The position numbers were made by a program, and so were the translations under genes. DNA of 64,000 nucleotides, taken from NCBI RefSeq assembly GCF_042685085.1, contig NZ_JBHUMM010000043.1, forward strand, positions 770,138-834,137, written 5' to 3'. Of the stretch, positions 1 through 8,235 are shown one piece after another. Under the pieces are notes generated by a model. It had not been told where the DNA came from. It ran no database searches and saw only the letters and a program-made list of their open reading frames with translations. Position 1 is the stretch's first letter; each line of letters begins with the position of its first letter. This DNA comes from Marinicrinis sediminis. Lineage in GTDB: Bacteria; Bacillota; Bacilli; Paenibacillales; KCTC-33676.

Positions 1-315
1 GGCTTGCATATCCAGTCGATCTCTGGCCGCCAGCACGGTATCCGCCTGTCCGTCTGTCAGTTCGGGGATCGCGATAATCTCTGCGTGGGGACAGCCGGAG
101 TGGATGACCTGTTCAACTCTTCCATCCTGAAGATCTGCTTCCAGACAAATGACGAAGACTTTCGCTTGCGGCAGTGCAGGCTGCAAACTCTCCATCGCCC
201 AGTGCAGCATCGGTTTGCCCGCAGTTTCAATGATCAGTTTGGGGGCTTGAAAGCCTTCCCTGCGAAATCGATGCCCAGCTCCTGCCGCTGCAATGACGAT
301 ATTCATCGGCTTCAT
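1..315 (-). CDS. NTP-transferase family protein (sugar nucleotidyltransferase), cut by window edge
   Basis: The reading frame opens MKPMNIVIAAAGAGHRF and continues with PKLIIETAGKPML, the glycine-rich nucleotide-binding signature and following PK of nucleotidyltransferases that join a sugar 1-phosphate to an NTP. Only the first 105 residues lie in the window; the rest runs off the left edge. The start overlaps the stop of the upstream HAD gene as ATGA, so translation is probably coupled; a second in-frame ATG lies three codons later. As the last visible gene of a four-gene cassette with an isomerase, a kinase and a phosphatase, it probably makes the final NDP-sugar. The actual sugar cannot be told from sequence. 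Confidence 0.7.
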   Translation of the reverse strand, partial: MKPMNIVIAAAGAGHRFRREGFQAPKLIIETAGKPMLHWAMESLQPALPQAKVFVICLEADLQDGRVEQVIHSGCPHAEIIAIPELTDGQADTVLAARDRLDMQA

Positions 316-692
316 GTGGTCTCCCCCCTTTCACGATCATCGGCTTCACGCTTAGCCAGTGCGTCTCTGACAGATGACCAGTCACGGAAGGGATGAGCGA
401 GATCATCAATATATACATGACCATACGGCTTGCCGAATACGATCTCGTCATAGGGGATGCCGTGCCTATCAAGCCAGGACAAGGTGATGTCCCCGACATG
501 AGCTAACACACGACCGACATTGCCCTGCTGCGTTCGCATGTTTCGAGCCGTATAAATGATGATCTCATGCCCTTCCTCTTTCAACTGACAAATGGTATGA
601 ATCGCTCCGGCAATGGGCTCCACATCGGCATAATCCTGATCCGGTCTTCTCAACTTGCAAATCGTACCGTCCAGATCGATGACTATTCTCAT
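312..692 (-). CDS. HAD-family phosphatase, capsule-biosynthesis type
   Basis: A 126-residue protein opening MRIVIDLDGTICKL, with the DxDGT nucleophile motif of HAD phosphatases in the first strand. YTARNMR (about residue 48) fits motif II and YIDDLAHPFRDW (about 94) the acidic motif III. The length and the short cap resemble small HAD phosphatases found in polysaccharide loci. A ribosome binding site GGGGAGG lies 10 bases before the ATG. The downstream nucleotidyltransferase overlaps it by 4 bases. By analogy with heptose activation, it may remove one phosphate from a sugar bisphosphate before nucleotidyl transfer; that is inference from context. Confidence 0.7.
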   Translation of the reverse strand: MRIVIDLDGTICKLRRPDQDYADVEPIAGAIHTICQLKEEGHEIIIYTARNMRTQQGNVGRVLAHVGDITLSWLDRHGIPYDEIVFGKPYGHVYIDDLAHPFRDWSSVRDALAKREADDRERGETT

Positions 693-764
693 CGCTTGTT
701 TACCTCCCCACTTATTCCCAGCTTGACCACCTTACATCCCGTATCCACCTGTCGTATCGGGTTT

Positions 765-1718
765 CTACAGCTCGTCCAGCGCCAGCAGCAATTTCCTGGT
801 ACCCAACCCATACATCATCAGCTGTCTTTCCGGTGTATCGCGATGCAGGGGAATCATGGACAAAAACAGCAACGCCTCCAGGCCCCTCACCTCAGGTGCC
901 AGAAACCCGCATCGCTCATCCCAGGCCACGATCCAGCTCTGATGTCTGGGTTGCTGGTGCAATTGGGCATGCAGACTCGCGCACGTTTGCTGGACATGAA
1001 ATCGATCTGTCATGATATGCTCATACCCGCCGACACTATGACGAACTTTAGCCAGATCATAGCGGACATCTCCGTATATCCCCGCAGCTCCAAAGCTGCC
1101 GCGCGGATCAATGAGCTTCATTTCCTGCGGCTCTCGCCCCATGAGTAAATTCGAAAAGCAAAAATCTCCGTGTATGATCCGTGCGAAAGGTCGTTTCAGC
1201 TTGTCCATCAGATACGAACCTTCTTTTTCGAGCAGCCGCAACGGACAAGGAACAGCATCCCCGTTCAGGCGCCATTCTCCCCGCTCATAATTTGCAGCTG
1301 CCCAGCGGCTTTGCGTTAACCACGTCTGAAGGCGTTGCACGGTCTTGTCCACATACATCTCCTGTATAAAGCGTGTCGGAAATGGCGCTGGATAACGGTA
1401 GCAAGCAAATGCGTCCAGCACCTCTGTCAGACGATTGAATATATGATCGATCATCGTCAGTGAATGCTGGGCTTCCATATACAGATCATGCACAGAGGGC
1501 AGCATAACCCGCTCCAGCCTGACATACACATTCCCTTTTGACAGGCTGTAGCTGATGATGTCGGGCAGATACGAATGCAAAGCCCTGGGCAATCGTAAAT
1601 ACCACATAATCTCATTTCTCAGTTTCTCTTCATCCTGGCTTCGTTTCGTGATGGTCCGTCCATTGTCATCTACGATGACCTGATTGAAGCAGCGGCTTGG
1701 CATGGATCTTTCATTCAT
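765..1718 (-). CDS. APH-fold phosphotransferase (aminoglycoside/choline kinase-like)
   Basis: A 317-residue protein with the kinase-like catalytic motif HGDFCFSNLL followed by KLIDPRGSFG, matching the Brenner motif (HGDxxxxN) and metal-binding D of the APH/choline kinase fold. The N-terminal part has the weak nucleotide-binding lobe typical of these proteins. I chose ATG at 1718 (MNERSMPSR), which overlaps the TIM-barrel gene's stop by 8 bases; the frame is open a further 26 codons upstream, but those codons lie inside the upstream gene. Related proteins occur in capsule loci. Here it probably phosphorylates the sugar or polyol made by the upstream isomerase-like enzyme. An antibiotic kinase role is less likely given the neighbours. 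Confidence 0.65.
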   Translation of the reverse strand: MNERSMPSRCFNQVIVDDNGRTITKRSQDEEKLRNEIMWYLRLPRALHSYLPDIISYSLSKGNVYVRLERVMLPSVHDLYMEAQHSLTMIDHIFNRLTEVLDAFACYRYPAPFPTRFIQEMYVDKTVQRLQTWLTQSRWAAANYERGEWRLNGDAVPCPLRLLEKEGSYLMDKLKRPFARIIHGDFCFSNLLMGREPQEMKLIDPRGSFGAAGIYGDVRYDLAKVRHSVGGYEHIMTDRFHVQQTCASLHAQLHQQPRHQSWIVAWDERCGFLAPEVRGLEALLFLSMIPLHRDTPERQLMMYGLGTRKLLLALDEL

Positions 1719-2538
1719 GGCAGCATGCCTTCCAAGAGTGCAACAGCGCTGCATCCTGTCGGAGTTCCTCGGGCTCGGGTGGCTGATTGCGTTCATATTC
1801 CAACGTTAACCATTTGGCACTGGATTGTGCGAGTTGCCTTGCAAAGGCTCGTACGTCCTGCAAAGGCGCATCCCCGGTGCCCATCGAACAGCTTTCTGTC
1901 AAACGATGATGATGGTGCAATCGGTCACCTTGCCTGTGTGTGTAATCCTTCACATGAATCATGTCAATGTAAGACGCATAAGTCGATAGAAAGTCTGGAA
2001 TGTCGATTCGGGCTTCTGCCAGATGGAGAAGATCCGGAAGCAGTCTGATGATCTCCCCGGCCCCCTCGATCAGGTCCTGAATATCCTGGAGGGTGAAGAT
2101 GCAATGACCAAAGTGCGGGTGAACATGTACCGAAATCCCATTATGCTGGTATCGCTTGGCGATTTCTGTCACCATACGAAGTTGATGCTCCCGTTCCTGT
2201 ACATCCCGTTTCTTCGAAAAGCGAATTCCTGGCCCCAGCACGACGTTGGGGATGCCAAGCAGGTGAAGCAAGGCAGCAATGCGATCATGATGGAGGTAAA
2301 TTTCTCTGCGTTTGCTCCAGCTGTCAAAATGTCCGAATTCATAGACGGCAAGAGGTGTCAGGTTCCATTTCGCAAATAGCTCCTTGCCCCTTTCATGCGT
2401 CTGTTCAAATGGAAGGATCTGTCTGCTTCCCAGCTCGACGGCCTCTATGTTGCCATAGCTGGCTGCCTCCAATCCTCTCTCAAGCTGATCTCCCCAGATG
2501 GCAATCTGACAGGCTGTATACAGGCTTTGATCACTCAT
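1711..2538 (-). CDS. Sugar phosphate isomerase/epimerase-like TIM-barrel protein
   Basis: A 275-residue protein of the xylose-isomerase-like TIM-barrel family (AP endonuclease 2 superfamily). Barrel-strand motifs are visible: AVELGSRQI near residue 30, ISVHVHPHFGH in the middle, and MIHVKDYTH near residue 190, which would supply metal ligands. The start chosen is ATG at 2538 (MSDQSLYTACQ), preceded by GGAGAGG; the frame extends 25 codons upstream without a ribosome binding site. It is the first gene of the minus-strand cassette and is translationally coupled to the kinase gene. Substrate unknown; a 2-keto/aldo sugar or inositol-type isomerisation would fit the pathway. Confidence 0.65.
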   Translation of the reverse strand: MSDQSLYTACQIAIWGDQLERGLEAASYGNIEAVELGSRQILPFEQTHERGKELFAKWNLTPLAVYEFGHFDSWSKRREIYLHHDRIAALLHLLGIPNVVLGPGIRFSKKRDVQEREHQLRMVTEIAKRYQHNGISVHVHPHFGHCIFTLQDIQDLIEGAGEIIRLLPDLLHLAEARIDIPDFLSTYASYIDMIHVKDYTHRQGDRLHHHHRLTESCSMGTGDAPLQDVRAFARQLAQSSAKWLTLEYERNQPPEPEELRQDAALLHSWKACCHE

Positions 2539-2745
2539 AGCATCCTCTCCTAATCTCAGATGTCCTGCGCAACCCCAATGTGGACTTGACCCATTCTGTC
2601 TGTTGTGGCTCATTGTATCACTGGCCTATTTGTGCCTCTCGGCTTTTTATTTTTCTATCCGGCTGGTTGCAACAAAAGCTGAGTGATCTCCCCCCTCATT
2701 CATTATGATGTTCGAGAACGGGTGGAATGGAGAGGAGAGGATCGT

Positions 2746-3663
2746 GTGCATCCACAATTAAAATTGCATATTCGCATTCGATGGGCCCTGATCGCGGCTG
2801 CGATCGGCATCTGTATCGCAGGATTCTGGAATTACCATGTGGTGGACGGGATCGGCAAGGACTGGGTGGCGGGCAGCACCATTGGAGACACCGGGCAGCT
2901 TGCCGGATCATTCGGTGATCACGGCTATGGATTCGGCTTTTTGTTTGCAGTCATTGCAGGTCTGGCTGCTACTTTTACCGCCTGCAACTGTGTTGTTTTC
3001 GCCATGATGCCCGGGCTGGCCTGCTCCAGCCGTACTTCGATCAAGAAGACGGCCATACGCGCCTTGCTCGTATTTTCAGCCGGCGTCATCCTCGTCTGTG
3101 CCGTGTATGGGGGATATATCAGTCTGCTGCGTACGGAACAAATCGTGGCGATGAATGAACGATCGGTCCGTCTGGCTCAGGCCCAATGGGTATTTTCTTC
3201 CATCGGACTATTCATGCTCATTTGGGCCATGATTGCACTTGGTTTTCTTCACAGCCTTGTCAAGCGGTTGCCTCGTGGCCTGGTGACTTTTTTCAGCCGA
3301 CCGGATACGAAGGCCGGTGTGATGGGAATGCTGGTTGGGTTGTTTACGATCGGGCGACCCTTTCCCGTTTTTCGGGATTTTCTGACTTACGCGGCAGAAG
3401 CCAGACAGCCTCTGTATGGGGCAGCCGTCATGAGCCTTCAAGGATTGGCACAGATTGCGGTCATGATTCTCCTGATGCTGGTTCTGATCTGGATCGCTCG
3501 TAAGCCTCTTACACGCTGGCTGCAAAACAAGCCTTATCAGGCGGAGCTGATCAGTGCGCTGGCTCTCACCGGGGGCGGTGCGTACTTCCTGTTCTATTGG
3601 GGGCTTGCCCGATGGTGGGATTTGGGAGCTTGGGGATTCAAGCTCGGCTGGTACGCGTTTTAG
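2746..3663 (+). CDS. Polytopic membrane protein, CcdA/DsbD transmembrane-like
   Basis: A hydrophobic protein of about 305 residues with roughly seven membrane segments. The first long segment ends in FTACNCVVFAMMPGLACSS, a Cys- and Pro-containing stretch resembling the CxxxxxPG helix of CcdA/DsbD-type thiol electron carriers, though the cysteine spacing is not standard. A second PF-rich helix, TIGRPFPVFRDF, lies near residue 205. I chose GTG at 2746 because GGAGAGGAGAGG lies just upstream; an ATG at 2683 in the same frame has no such site. The gene ends at a strong bidirectional terminator shared with the converging RnfD-like gene. A redox role is inference only. Confidence 0.5.
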   Translation: MHPQLKLHIRIRWALIAAAIGICIAGFWNYHVVDGIGKDWVAGSTIGDTGQLAGSFGDHGYGFGFLFAVIAGLAATFTACNCVVFAMMPGLACSSRTSIKKTAIRALLVFSAGVILVCAVYGGYISLLRTEQIVAMNERSVRLAQAQWVFSSIGLFMLIWAMIALGFLHSLVKRLPRGLVTFFSRPDTKAGVMGMLVGLFTIGRPFPVFRDFLTYAAEARQPLYGAAVMSLQGLAQIAVMILLMLVLIWIARKPLTRWLQNKPYQAELISALALTGGGAYFLFYWGLARWWDLGAWGFKLGWYAF

Positions 3664-3729
3664 GCAGGATCAGAGAGGTTCATCCCTGTACAGACTGCAT
3701 CATCACTTTCATTAAATCGACCAGATCAT

Positions 3730-3769
3730 ATAAAGCGAGGCCTCGTACCCGTTCGAGGCCTCGCTTTAT
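3730..3769. terminator. Bidirectional intrinsic terminator
   Basis: A perfect 16-bp inverted repeat (ATAAAGCGAGGCCTCG and its complement, loop of 8) lies between two converging genes, with T-rich sequence outside both arms. It should end transcripts of the CcdA-like gene and of the RnfD-like gene. Confidence 0.9.
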
Positions 3770-3817
3770 TTATATCTGCCAGCAGCTCATCCATAAAAGG
3801 AAACCATGGCATCCGGT

Positions 3818-4627
3818 TTAGGCAGAAGGAAGGGTTCGTTCTCTCGTCATATACCAGCGGTAAGGAATACCGATCAGGACCGTAATGATAAACGCCGCGT
3901 AAAACAAGGAATTGGTCACACCATAAACCCTGAGCAAGGCGTCCACTCCAGCAATACAGACCGCAATCCAAACACGGGCATAGGGACTGGATGGTGTGGT
4001 TTTCGGATCGGTGAGCATGAAGAAAACAAACAATTGGAAGGAAGCGCCCATCATGGGACCCATGGAATAGTAAATCGGCTCATCTGCCCAGATATGGCGC
4101 ATCCACGCAAATACCGAAAAGCTTGCCACAAAAGCAGCGACCGTATCCAGTCGATTTGCGGACCAGGCGGCGATAGCACCCAGTACCAGCATCAGGATCA
4201 TAACCTGAATGTCGTTGGTCCATTGCTTGGGTGTGCTCACCACATACTGCGGCAAGAAGAAGAGCACACATACGACCGCCACATTATTGGGATTAAATAC
4301 ATGTCTGCCGCCCAGTCTGAACATATATTTGGCTGAAATCGCCAGCACGGAAGCGAGCACATACGGCCAGATCAGAAAGGAACTCAGTATGAGGCTGATG
4401 CCCATCCCGGAGATGAGTGCACTTAGCGGAAATTTCCATGATTTATGTATAAGACCCGAGAGGACAAACTCTACAGCCATAGCCGTTCCAATCGCAGCAA
4501 AAAATGCATCCCATTTTTGAAAAAAGTCCAAAAATAATTGACCCGTTAATACAAACGTAAAGAGAAACAGCAATATAAAATATCTCGGATCGATTTGTTT
4601 GCCATTCCAGCTCTTCAAAACACTCAT
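3818..4627 (-). CDS. RnfD/NqrB-family membrane protein, orphan
   Basis: A 269-residue protein with about nine hydrophobic segments. GGRHVFNPNNVAVV and FMLTDPKTTPSSP match the conserved loops of NQR2/RnfD/RnfE subunits (FNPAN and TDPxTxP), which carry quinone and covalent FMN in ion-pumping Rnf and Nqr complexes. The segment before TDP reads SMGPMMGASF; the SGAT-type motif that receives FMN in RnfD is not obvious. No other rnf or nqr gene is present. It follows the AraC regulator by 21 bases on the same strand, so the two are probably co-transcribed. Could be a stand-alone member of the family (UnbU-like). Confidence 0.65.
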   Translation of the reverse strand: MSVLKSWNGKQIDPRYFILLFLFTFVLTGQLFLDFFQKWDAFFAAIGTAMAVEFVLSGLIHKSWKFPLSALISGMGISLILSSFLIWPYVLASVLAISAKYMFRLGGRHVFNPNNVAVVCVLFFLPQYVVSTPKQWTNDIQVMILMLVLGAIAAWSANRLDTVAAFVASFSVFAWMRHIWADEPIYYSMGPMMGASFQLFVFFMLTDPKTTPSSPYARVWIAVCIAGVDALLRVYGVTNSLFYAAFIITVLIGIPYRWYMTRERTLPSA

Positions 4628-4648
4628 CTCCTTCAGGGTTGTGATGAA

Positions 4649-5248
4649 TTATCTGGCTACAGGGACGGGTGCAGACATTCTGCGATAAGCAGAAGGAGTC
4701 ACTCCGACCAGTCTTTTGAATACACGAGAAAAATGGGTCAGGTCGTTATAGCCAACGCAGTAGCATGTATCGGTAACCGAATCCCCCTGGTCAAGCAGTC
4801 TTTTGGCTCTCATAATTCGTTTTTGCATGACAAATTCTTTGAAGCCAATTCCGATTTGTTTCTGAAACAGTCTGGAGTAATGATATTTGCTGACAAACAT
4901 GTGGTTGGCTACAAGCTCAAGGGAGAGATCATTGTCACACAGGTGGTCTTCGATGAAGGGTAGTGAATCGGATATGAGGCCATTCGTTTGTGCAGGGTCA
5001 GTCGTGGTTGAATACGTGTCGATCCAATAGTTCAGCAGCTGGATATGAATATCGTTTACCTTGGTCAGGACCAGTGTCGGACAGTTAGTGTTCAATTTGT
5101 ATACGTTCCAATCTTGGGTGAAAGACTCTTTTTCAGTCAGAAAGGCAATGAAATGATAGGAAGATTGATTGATTAGCTGGAGGATGCTTTGAAAACAGTC
5201 AGTCACGGCTAGTTTGGATTTTTTTGAAATCTTGTTTGCGATATTCAC
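4649..5248 (-). CDS. AraC-family transcriptional regulator
   Basis: The C-terminal hundred residues are a typical double helix-turn-helix of AraC/XylS proteins: LSLELVANHMFVSKYHYSRL and later VGYNDLTHFSRVFKRLVG, ending GVTPSAYRR. The N-terminal half matches no ligand-binding domain I recognise. I chose GTG at 5248 because AAAGGAGG lies ten bases upstream; the frame is open to 5302 but that GTG abuts its only purine stretch. It is divergent from the first PhyH gene (5532) and upstream of the RnfD-like gene, so it may control one or both. Confidence 0.8.
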   Translation of the reverse strand: MNIANKISKKSKLAVTDCFQSILQLINQSSYHFIAFLTEKESFTQDWNVYKLNTNCPTLVLTKVNDIHIQLLNYWIDTYSTTTDPAQTNGLISDSLPFIEDHLCDNDLSLELVANHMFVSKYHYSRLFQKQIGIGFKEFVMQKRIMRAKRLLDQGDSVTDTCYCVGYNDLTHFSRVFKRLVGVTPSAYRRMSAPVPVAR

Positions 5249-5531
5249 ATCACCTGAGCCTCCTTTGTTTTGAACGATTACGAGTACATTCAAACCAATC
5301 ACCCTTTCTCATCATCATTCATGAAAAGATTTCATGTAATTTTATCTTACCTTCCTTTCAAATTGACCTGTTAGGAATATGTTGTCAGATATTAGGTTTT
5401 TGTTGTCAATTCATACAAGAAATCTGGAAAGAGAACCTCTTTTGACAAATAAAGTCGAGCCTCTCCTCTTTCGTTGTCGTATGCTTGGACTAATCTTGAG
5501 AGCGTCCCTGGAAAGGAATGATGGTAAATTC

Positions 5532-6338
5532 ATGAGACGATTACATGCGGAGGAAAGAGCTCATTTAGATGAAAAAGGGTATGTCGTCATTAAAGGGTTG
5601 TACAGCGAAGATGAAGTCCGCGACATCCGTCATGAGTTTGAGAAAGAGTGGATGGATCTGATCCGGGATCAGACTTTCACGCAGGAAAAAGCGCGCCCAC
5701 TGACCAGCCTGTTCTATCCGGTCCGGGATCGGCATCTGGTCAATGAACGATTGAAAAAACTAATGCTCGATCCGCGCAATTTTTCCCTCATTGAAGATAT
5801 TCTGGGCGAAGAACCTCTGGCTGTCGGGACAGGCTGCTTCTACAAGGCGCCGGGCGCAGAAGTGCTTCCCTTTCACCAGGATAATTATGATATTGGCGTT
5901 ACGCCCGGAACGACCTGGGCGGTCTGGATCAGCCTGGATGAAGCCACGAAGGAAAATGGTGCGCTTCGATTTGTGCCTGGTACCCAGCAGATGGAGCTTC
6001 AGCCCCCTCGGCTGCCCGCGCACATCTCCACCTATGGACAGGCTGTCAGAGTGCCGAAGGGATATGTGATCGATGACGTGCCTACTTCACCAGGGGATGC
6101 GGTGCTGTTCAATGGCCAAATCCTGCACGGCTCCAATGCCAATCAGACATCGTATCAGTTTCGCAGAGCCTTTGTTACCCATTTTACAAGCATTGAGGTC
6201 AAGAAAGTGTTCGTTCATTACAACAGCCTTTTTAACCGGCACGGAGAGATCGTCAAACGTAAATTGAACAAAGCACACAAGCTGCAATTCGAGAAGCCCT
6301 TTCTCCGTCAACAGGATCGCTCTACATCAAGCCCATAA
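5532..6338 (+). CDS. PhyH-family Fe(II)/2-oxoglutarate dioxygenase, copy 1
   Basis: A 268-residue protein with the iron-binding facial triad of phytanoyl-CoA dioxygenase-like enzymes: HQD at about residues 115-117 and the distal His in ILHGSN near 199. RRAFVTHF further on would hold the 2-oxoglutarate carboxylate. Asp is present in the triad, so hydroxylation rather than halogenation is expected. It is clearly paralogous to the gene at 8232-9080 (shared PLTSL, GEEPLA, FHQDNYxIGVxPGT, RRxFVTHF blocks). Start: ATG at 5532 (MRRLHAEER) by alignment with that paralogue; its ribosome binding site is weak (AAGGA, 14 bases away). The open frame reaches 5379. Confidence 0.8.
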   Translation: MRRLHAEERAHLDEKGYVVIKGLYSEDEVRDIRHEFEKEWMDLIRDQTFTQEKARPLTSLFYPVRDRHLVNERLKKLMLDPRNFSLIEDILGEEPLAVGTGCFYKAPGAEVLPFHQDNYDIGVTPGTTWAVWISLDEATKENGALRFVPGTQQMELQPPRLPAHISTYGQAVRVPKGYVIDDVPTSPGDAVLFNGQILHGSNANQTSYQFRRAFVTHFTSIEVKKVFVHYNSLFNRHGEIVKRKLNKAHKLQFEKPFLRQQDRSTSSP

Positions 6339-6354
6339 TGCTTCGCTGCCTCCT

Positions 6355-6393
6355 CCTCCTGTCTCCTTTTTCACCGGGTCAGGAGGTTTTTTT
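6355..6393 (+). terminator. Intrinsic terminator of PhyH gene 1
   Basis: CCTCCTG and CAGGAGG form a stem around an 18-base loop, followed by seven T residues, 17 bases after the PhyH stop codon. Confidence 0.7.
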
Positions 6394-6405
6394 ATTTCTG
6401 CTTGT

Positions 6406-6455
6406 GGTACAGACAGGTACAGAGAGATACAGACAAGTACAGAGAGATACAGAGA
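6406..6455. repeat. Five tandem decamers
   Basis: Five consecutive ten-base units of the form RRTACAGASA (for example GGTACAGAGA and GATACAGACA) lie between two converging terminators. Copies differ at two or three positions. Confidence 0.8.
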
Positions 6456-6465
6456 GGCGTAAACT

Positions 6466-6516
6466 TAAAAAGACTGCCCTGTCCTCTCATTGCATGCGAG
6501 AAGACATGGGCAGTCT
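6466..6516 (-). terminator. Intrinsic terminator of the VOC/ligase/PhyH operon
   Basis: Reading the minus strand, AGACTGCCC pairs with GGGCAGTCT across a partly paired loop and is followed by TTTTT. It lies just after the last gene of the 9446-6563 operon. Confidence 0.75.
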
Positions 6517-6562
6517 AGATTTCATTCACGCCCTGTTGAAGGGGGTGATCATGTGGCTTCGA

Positions 6563-6952
6563 TTAGCGAAGCCCCTGTGTGATTTCCGGACATTGAACGA
6601 CCGTGTTGATGTTGCCGTCTGGATCTCTGAATTCGAAATAGATGTACTCCATGCTCGGTCCAAACTTGCGGATGTGTGTATCACACTCGATGCCTTGCTT
6701 CATGAAGTACTCGTAAGACTCTTCGATGTTCATGACATTGAAGCTGAGCAGGGAATGCTGGCCGCCCACCAGATGGTTTTCATCTACGATCGCCAGCATA
6801 GCGCGATCGGCACTGGAACCAACTTGCAAACGCTGTACACAACTGTTGGAATAAACCAATGGCAGGTCGAACGTTTTGGAATAGAATTCTAACATTTTTT
6901 TCGGGTTTTTCGTTTTCACGAACACATTATCGATATACTCGAATTTAGACAT
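6563..6952 (-). CDS. VOC (glyoxalase/dioxygenase fold) protein 1
   Basis: A 129-residue single vicinal-oxygen-chelate module pair: YIDNVFVKTKNPKKMLEFY opens the first beta-alpha-beta unit, and YIYFEFRDPDGNINTVVQ near the end carries the usual Glu metal ligand of the EFxDPDGN strand. A strong ribosome binding site, GAGGAGGAGA, precedes the ATG. It is the last gene of the operon that includes the carrier-protein ligase and PhyH copy 2. VOC proteins include lyases, dioxygenases, epoxide-opening enzymes and binding proteins for drugs, so the reaction cannot be named. Within this locus it may act on, or sequester, the amino-acid product. Confidence 0.75.
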   Translation of the reverse strand: MSKFEYIDNVFVKTKNPKKMLEFYSKTFDLPLVYSNSCVQRLQVGSSADRAMLAIVDENHLVGGQHSLLSFNVMNIEESYEYFMKQGIECDTHIRKFGPSMEYIYFEFRDPDGNINTVVQCPEITQGLR

Positions 6953-7113
6953 GGAACAATCTCCTCCTCGACGGTAGTTGGGTTGAATGACGTCCCCGGA
7001 AAGCCAATCTGATTGTCACTCAACATCCCTATCATCTCATTAATCCCAGTCGCTTCCTCTGTTTTTGGTAACCAGTCTTTCGTCTTCTCATGCGACTCGG
7101 ATCGGAACCAGAT

Positions 7114-8235
7114 TCAGGCTTCACATCGCAATCGAAGTGCTTCCGGCCACTGTTTGCGCTGGTTTCCATGTACAGCTACAATAGCCTGCAACCAGCGATC
7201 AATGCCAAAGCCCGTGCAGCCCGAATGTACTTCCCCGTAGCAGGATTGCACCCCGAAGCTGTTGCACAAAACATGTCCGCACAGATTGAATGAAGCAATG
7301 GAAAAATCCGTATTGTCATCCAATTGGAATCGCAATTCATATTTCAACGCACCGGATGACTGAAAAAACATCAGGGCATGATCTTCATGAAAATAAAAAG
7401 GATCTGTAGCCGTTTCCACGTACCCGCGCAGTCCTAGTTCCTGAAACCAGCTCCAGGCATCCTCGATCAGTTGATCCCGCATGTCGGCGACCGGCTTCCC
7501 TTCCCCGACATAGACAATCTCCCTCATCCTGAATTCCCGCAATCTGGAAGGAGATAAACGACCCCGATGCTCGTGCCGATAGCATGGTCCTTCTGCGCTG
7601 AATAGCTGAAGCCCTTCCTCCTGCTGTACAGTGGCCAGTTCATCGTAAACATGAAAACAGAGACAGGGCTGCAAATACAGATCACTGCTCTCAAAGGCAG
7701 ATTGAACTTCCTTCGTTTGCAGCCACAGCGCGCGGTAATCAGCCAGCTTCTGCTCGTCATGCGGAATTTCCGAGAGGCCGTATACATGCTGGGGAAAATG
7801 CTCCAGATATCCGCTGCGCGCCATTTGATCCCGGGAGAAAAAAGACGGGTATCTGCGCAGCTTCGCCCCATGCTTCAATGCGAGTTCTCGAAATATCCCG
7901 TCCAGCGCATGCTCCAACAGCACCAGGTCATGGGTCAAGTGCAAGCCACCGCTAGGCGTGTGCGTCGCCATCGAAAAATGAGAGGACTCCGGCCGTTTAT
8001 CGCGATTGTCCCGGATCACCGATTTGGTAGCGAATCGATTCTGCAAGCTCTTCTTCATAAACGCGGTCAGCTGATGATTCATCTCCTCAACTTGTTCTCC
8101 TTGGTAGGCGACCTCGATCCCATGTTCGGTCAATCGAACATCCTCAATGTCTTCGGACAAATAGTAGACGGAGTCAAGGATTTGCCGGGCTTTCTTTTTG
8201 TCTCTCTCCTTGCTTAACGGGTAGAACATGATCAT
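7114..8235 (-). CDS. Amino acid:[carrier protein] ligase-like, SerRS-type class II synthetase homologue
   Basis: A 373-residue stand-alone class II aminoacyl-tRNA synthetase-like catalytic domain without a tRNA-binding arm. CYRHEHRG and LREFRMREIVYVG form motif 2, and GCTGFGIDRWLQAI is the motif 3 helix with its Arg. Residues C193, E239 and C340 have the spacing of the zinc ligands in archaeal-type SerRS and in amino acid:carrier-protein ligases, which load an amino acid on phosphopantetheine instead of tRNA. The start overlaps the PhyH stop as ATGA; AAGGAG lies ten bases upstream. No carrier-protein gene is visible nearby, so the acceptor is unknown. Confident of the fold, less of the acceptor. 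Confidence 0.75.
   Translation of the reverse strand: MIMFYPLSKERDKKKARQILDSVYYLSEDIEDVRLTEHGIEVAYQGEQVEEMNHQLTAFMKKSLQNRFATKSVIRDNRDKRPESSHFSMATHTPSGGLHLTHDLVLLEHALDGIFRELALKHGAKLRRYPSFFSRDQMARSGYLEHFPQHVYGLSEIPHDEQKLADYRALWLQTKEVQSAFESSDLYLQPCLCFHVYDELATVQQEEGLQLFSAEGPCYRHEHRGRLSPSRLREFRMREIVYVGEGKPVADMRDQLIEDAWSWFQELGLRGYVETATDPFYFHEDHALMFFQSSGALKYELRFQLDDNTDFSIASFNLCGHVLCNSFGVQSCYGEVHSGCTGFGIDRWLQAIVAVHGNQRKQWPEALRLRCEA

Noticed and set aside
4..396. 130-codon plus-strand frame at the left edge
   Set aside because: It lies antisense to the overlapping nucleotidyltransferase and HAD genes, which have clear motifs and ribosome binding sites; its own protein has no family pattern.
3806..4336. 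176-codon plus-strand frame
   Set aside because: Antisense to the RnfD-like gene, whose membrane helices and TDPxTxP loop are clear; composition is His/Asn/Gly-rich as expected of a shadow frame.
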